NCBI RefSeq assembly: GCF_900142465.1
Contig: NZ_FRAX01000016.1
Span: 37,439 to 101,438, forward strand
Reading direction: 5' to 3'
DNA length: 64,000 nt
From: Fibrobacter sp. UWH6
GTDB lineage: Bacteria; Fibrobacterota; Fibrobacteria; Fibrobacterales; Fibrobacteraceae
The first letter of the stretch is position 1. The number at the start of each line of letters is the position of its first letter. This document shows, one piece after another, positions 62,159-64,000 of the stretch. The position numbers were made by a program, and so were the translations under genes. Under the pieces are notes generated by a model. The model was not told the DNA's origin. It ran no database searches and saw only the letters and a list, made by a program, of their open reading frames with translations.

Positions 62159-63142
62159 CTACAGCAAGTGAGCGCGGAGTTCTTCGCCGCTCTGTTCGCT
62201 CAAGTATGCAGGAGGAACATCGAGAACAGTGAAGCAACCGGTCTTGCCTTCAGCCTTCATGCGGAGAGCTGCGCGAGCAAATGCGATAACAGCTGCAGTG
62301 GTGAATTCCGGATTGGAGTCCAGTTTCAGGCTGTATTCGATCACGTGGGTGTGTTCGTTGTTCATGCCAGTCTTGCCAGTACGGATCACGAAACCACCGT
62401 GAGCGAGACCGCTGTGATTCTTGTTGAATTCTTCTTCGCTGATGAAGTTGACGGTGGTGTCGTATTCATCGAAGTAGTTCTTCATGGTCTTGATTTCGTT
62501 TTCGACGTAGGCTGCATCAGCACCTTCTTCAAGAACCACGTAGCAAAGGCGGGTATGCTTCTGACGGGTGGTCAGTTCAGGCATAGAACCGCTGCGGACA
62601 GCATCCAGAGCTTCGGGAACCGGGCAGGTGTACTGCTTGGCGTTCTTCACGCCCTTGATGCGGCGAACAGCGTCGGAGTGACCCTGAGAAACGCCCTTGC
62701 CCCAGAAGGTGTAGTCCTTGCCATCAGGGAGGATTGCGTTTGCATAGACGCGGTTCAGGGAGAACATACCCGGATCCCAACCCACGGAGATCATGGCAAT
62801 CTTGCCAGCAGCCTTAGCAGCGGCGTCAACGTTGGCGAAGTGAGTGGGGATGTTTGCATGGGTGTCGAAAGTATCGATCACGTTGAACTTTGCAGCCATT
62901 TCCGGAGTCATCTTGGGAAGGTCGGTAGCGCTACCGCCGCAGATCACCAGCATGTCGATCTTGTCGGCCCACTTTTCGATTTCAGAAACGTTGAGAACGG
63001 GAATGTTCGGGGTCTGAATCTTGACAGTAGCCGGATCACGACGAGTGAACACAGCAACAAGTTCCATGTCCTTGGTCTTCTTGACAGCGCATTCGATGCC
63101 GCGGCCCAAGTTACCATAACCGAGAATAGCGATTTTTGCCAT
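62159..63142 (-). CDS. ddh: meso-Diaminopimelate dehydrogenase
   Basis: Makes meso-diaminopimelate in one NADPH-dependent step from tetrahydrodipicolinate, for peptidoglycan and lysine. The 327-residue protein starts with the Rossmann motif AILGYGNLGRG, has VAVFTRRDP, the substrate region ISVGWDPGMFSLNRVYANAI and GKGVSQGHSDAVRRIKGVKN, and HVIEYSLKLDSNPEFTTAAV near the end, all typical of Ddh. Length is as expected. It is transcribed alone; two TTTACAT...GTAAA palindromes lie upstream. Confidence 0.95.
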   Translation of the reverse strand: MAKIAILGYGNLGRGIECAVKKTKDMELVAVFTRRDPATVKIQTPNIPVLNVSEIEKWADKIDMLVICGGSATDLPKMTPEMAAKFNVIDTFDTHANIPTHFANVDAAAKAAGKIAMISVGWDPGMFSLNRVYANAILPDGKDYTFWGKGVSQGHSDAVRRIKGVKNAKQYTCPVPEALDAVRSGSMPELTTRQKHTRLCYVVLEEGADAAYVENEIKTMKNYFDEYDTTVNFISEEEFNKNHSGLAHGGFVIRTGKTGMNNEHTHVIEYSLKLDSNPEFTTAAVIAFARAALRMKAEGKTGCFTVLDVPPAYLSEQSGEELRAHLL

Positions 63143-63275
63143 AATAAGTCCTTATAGAGAGGCTTTTTTATCGTTTATTTTAATTTTTGCGCTTGAAAAA
63201 TAACAAAGAGTGAAAAACAAAACCACAAGTTTTTTGTCAATTTTTGGATAGAAAACACCATTTTTGACCACTTTC

Positions 63276-63333
63276 TTTACATTTTATGTAAAAATAGACA
63301 TTTTTGCACTTTTCGTTTTACATTTTTCGTAAA
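63276..63333. promoter_or_regulatory. Paired palindromes upstream of ddh
   Basis: TTTACAT TTT ATGTAAA (63276-63292) is a perfect 7-base inverted repeat around 3 bases; TTTACAT TTT TCGTAAA (63317-63333) is a second copy with two mismatched bases. Their starts are 41 bases apart, about four helical turns. The region 63143-63399 is AT-rich and otherwise empty. Operator sites are inferred; the regulator is unknown. Confidence 0.5.
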
Positions 63334-63399
63334 GCAGTATTTTAGTCATTTTTGGGGTTATTTCCAGTTTTCACCGAGATCCCGCCACACCTGCAGTCA

Positions 63400-63669
63400 T
63401 CAAGCGGGTTCGATATCCAAATTACCTTCCGCGTAGCGTTTCAGGACACTTGCCGCCAGGGTCTGATATGGGATCCCTACCCTATTGGCCTTCACCTTCA
63501 ATTTTTCAATGACGACCGTTTCCACTCGCATGGAAATCATGCGTTTCTTGATTTCGGCACAAGCTTCTGCAACAGAACCGCAGTCCAGTTTCGTTCCCGC
63601 ATTATCCCCAAAAGTTTCGTATTCCTTCTCAAAATCCAAAGCACTTTTTTTCGATTTACTTTTCTTCAT
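63400..63669 (-). CDS. Antitoxin-like protein
   Basis: An 89-residue protein. A basic, Ser-rich start is followed by a helical region with the C-terminal segment RMISMRVETVVIEKLKVKAN, RVGIPYQTLAASVLKRYAEG, which has the look of a ribbon-helix-helix antitoxin of the CopG/BrnA type (strand MRVETVVIEKL, helix, turn GIPYQTLAASVL). It starts 7 bases after the toxin-like gene, giving a toxin-first operon. It probably neutralises the toxin and represses the operon. Confidence 0.7.
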   Translation of the reverse strand: MKKSKSKKSALDFEKEYETFGDNAGTKLDCGSVAEACAEIKKRMISMRVETVVIEKLKVKANRVGIPYQTLAASVLKRYAEGNLDIEPA

Positions 63670-63676
63670 AAAACCT

Positions 63677-63904
63677 CTACTTCAACGGGAATACCGTTAC
63701 AAGAATATCCTCTACTGCATTATAAACAAGGCGATACTTCTTTCCGTCAATCAAGGCATCCGCCAAAAGAATCGATTCATCTTTGTCACTCAATTTCAAT
63801 CCTAGCAGGCCTTCATTCGTCACAAAGAAATGAATTATCTGTTCTTCGGTTATGCCTCGTTCATGCATTCGTTGTTTTGCATGTTCACTGAATTTTATAT
63901 TCAT
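63677..63904 (-). CDS. DUF4258-type toxin-like protein
   Basis: A 75-residue protein that starts IKFSEHAKQRMHERGITEEQ and continues with strands KKYRLVYNAVEDILVTVF. The FSEHAKQRMxERGI pattern marks DUF4258 proteins, small RelE/BrnT-like RNases in toxin-antitoxin loci. Together with the downstream antitoxin it forms a complete module, next to an IS30-family element. RNase activity is inferred. Confidence 0.75.
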   Translation of the reverse strand: MNIKFSEHAKQRMHERGITEEQIIHFFVTNEGLLGLKLSDKDESILLADALIDGKKYRLVYNAVEDILVTVFPLK

Positions 63905-63920
63905 GGGCGATTTCTAATCG

Positions 63921-64000
63921 CTAACGCATAATGTTGAACTTTTTCAAAAGATACTCATTTGGTGTTAGGTAGTCAAGCCTTTTTCTTGGTCTATTGTTCA
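63921..64000 (-). mobile_element. C-terminal end of an IS30-family transposase
   Basis: On the minus strand the last 25 codons read NNRPRKRLDYLTPNEYLLKK then FNIMR and TAG. The block LNxRPRKxLxYxTPxE is the conserved C terminus of IS30-family transposases. The rest of the element lies beyond the right edge. I could not define its inverted repeat. Confidence 0.85.

Overview
The window looks like chromosomal DNA of a Fibrobacter (phylum Fibrobacterota), probably F. succinogenes or a close relative. The support is four proteins with the Fibrobacter succinogenes major paralogous domain (WMAENL signature), many lipoproteins and secreted proteins with Ser-rich linkers, C-terminal sorting-like tails on secreted proteins, secreted carbohydrate esterases, and Gram-negative envelope genes (LptE-like, Mla, Omp85-like). 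This assignment is inferred from protein families; no rRNA is present, and I saw no tRNA gene.

Layout. 1-4006 (-): a three-gene dynamin-like GTPase operon resembling leoC-leoB-leoA, with one GTPase split between two proteins and the leoA-like gene cut by the window edge. 4375-6826 (+): a DUF6261-like protein and a secreted GLUG-repeat protein whose C-terminal tail is out of frame. 6863-10352 (-): five tightly packed genes with E1-like, E2-like and JAB/JAMM proteins plus two small proteins, a bacterial ubiquitin-like conjugation cassette, divergent from a WYL regulator (10520-11524). 11749-32703: mostly housekeeping and envelope genes (FadL-like porin, metG, two GGDEF and one HD-GYP c-di-GMP proteins, Nudix, LptE-like lipoprotein with a five-fold repeated 3' end/terminator, CE1-type and SGNH esterases, serS, outer-membrane barrels, SpmA-SpmB fusion, CaCA exchanger, M17 aminopeptidase, flavodiiron protein). 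33054-37386 (-): a lipoprotein/FISUMP cluster. 37387-44923: an accessory, visibly AT-rich stretch with an Rpn-type nuclease remnant, a gene fragment at a G9 tract, a PDDEXK nuclease, and a WYL regulator divergent from a double-AAA ATPase plus a degenerate FtsZ/tubulin-like protein. 45067-63142: guaA, a zinc-ribbon/FISUMP protein, lspA with a squalene/phytoene synthase-family gene, dnaA with a probable origin, Mn-type pyrophosphatase, an mlaEFD-type lipid transport operon, Omp85-like protein, YbgC thioesterase, a lipoprotein histidine phosphatase and ddh. 63400-64000 (-): a DUF4258-type toxin-antitoxin pair and the end of an IS30-family transposase.

The main points of interest are (1) the E1/E2/JAB cassette with its WYL regulator and repeated AAAGTGGAACTTT palindrome, next to the leoCBA-like operon, which together look like a defence island; (2) the WYL - double AAA - degenerate FtsZ-like cassette with a strong inverted-repeat operator, for which I know no described system; and (3) a tandem array made of a gene's stop codon and its terminator. 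Functions are inferred from motifs read by eye; no database search was possible.
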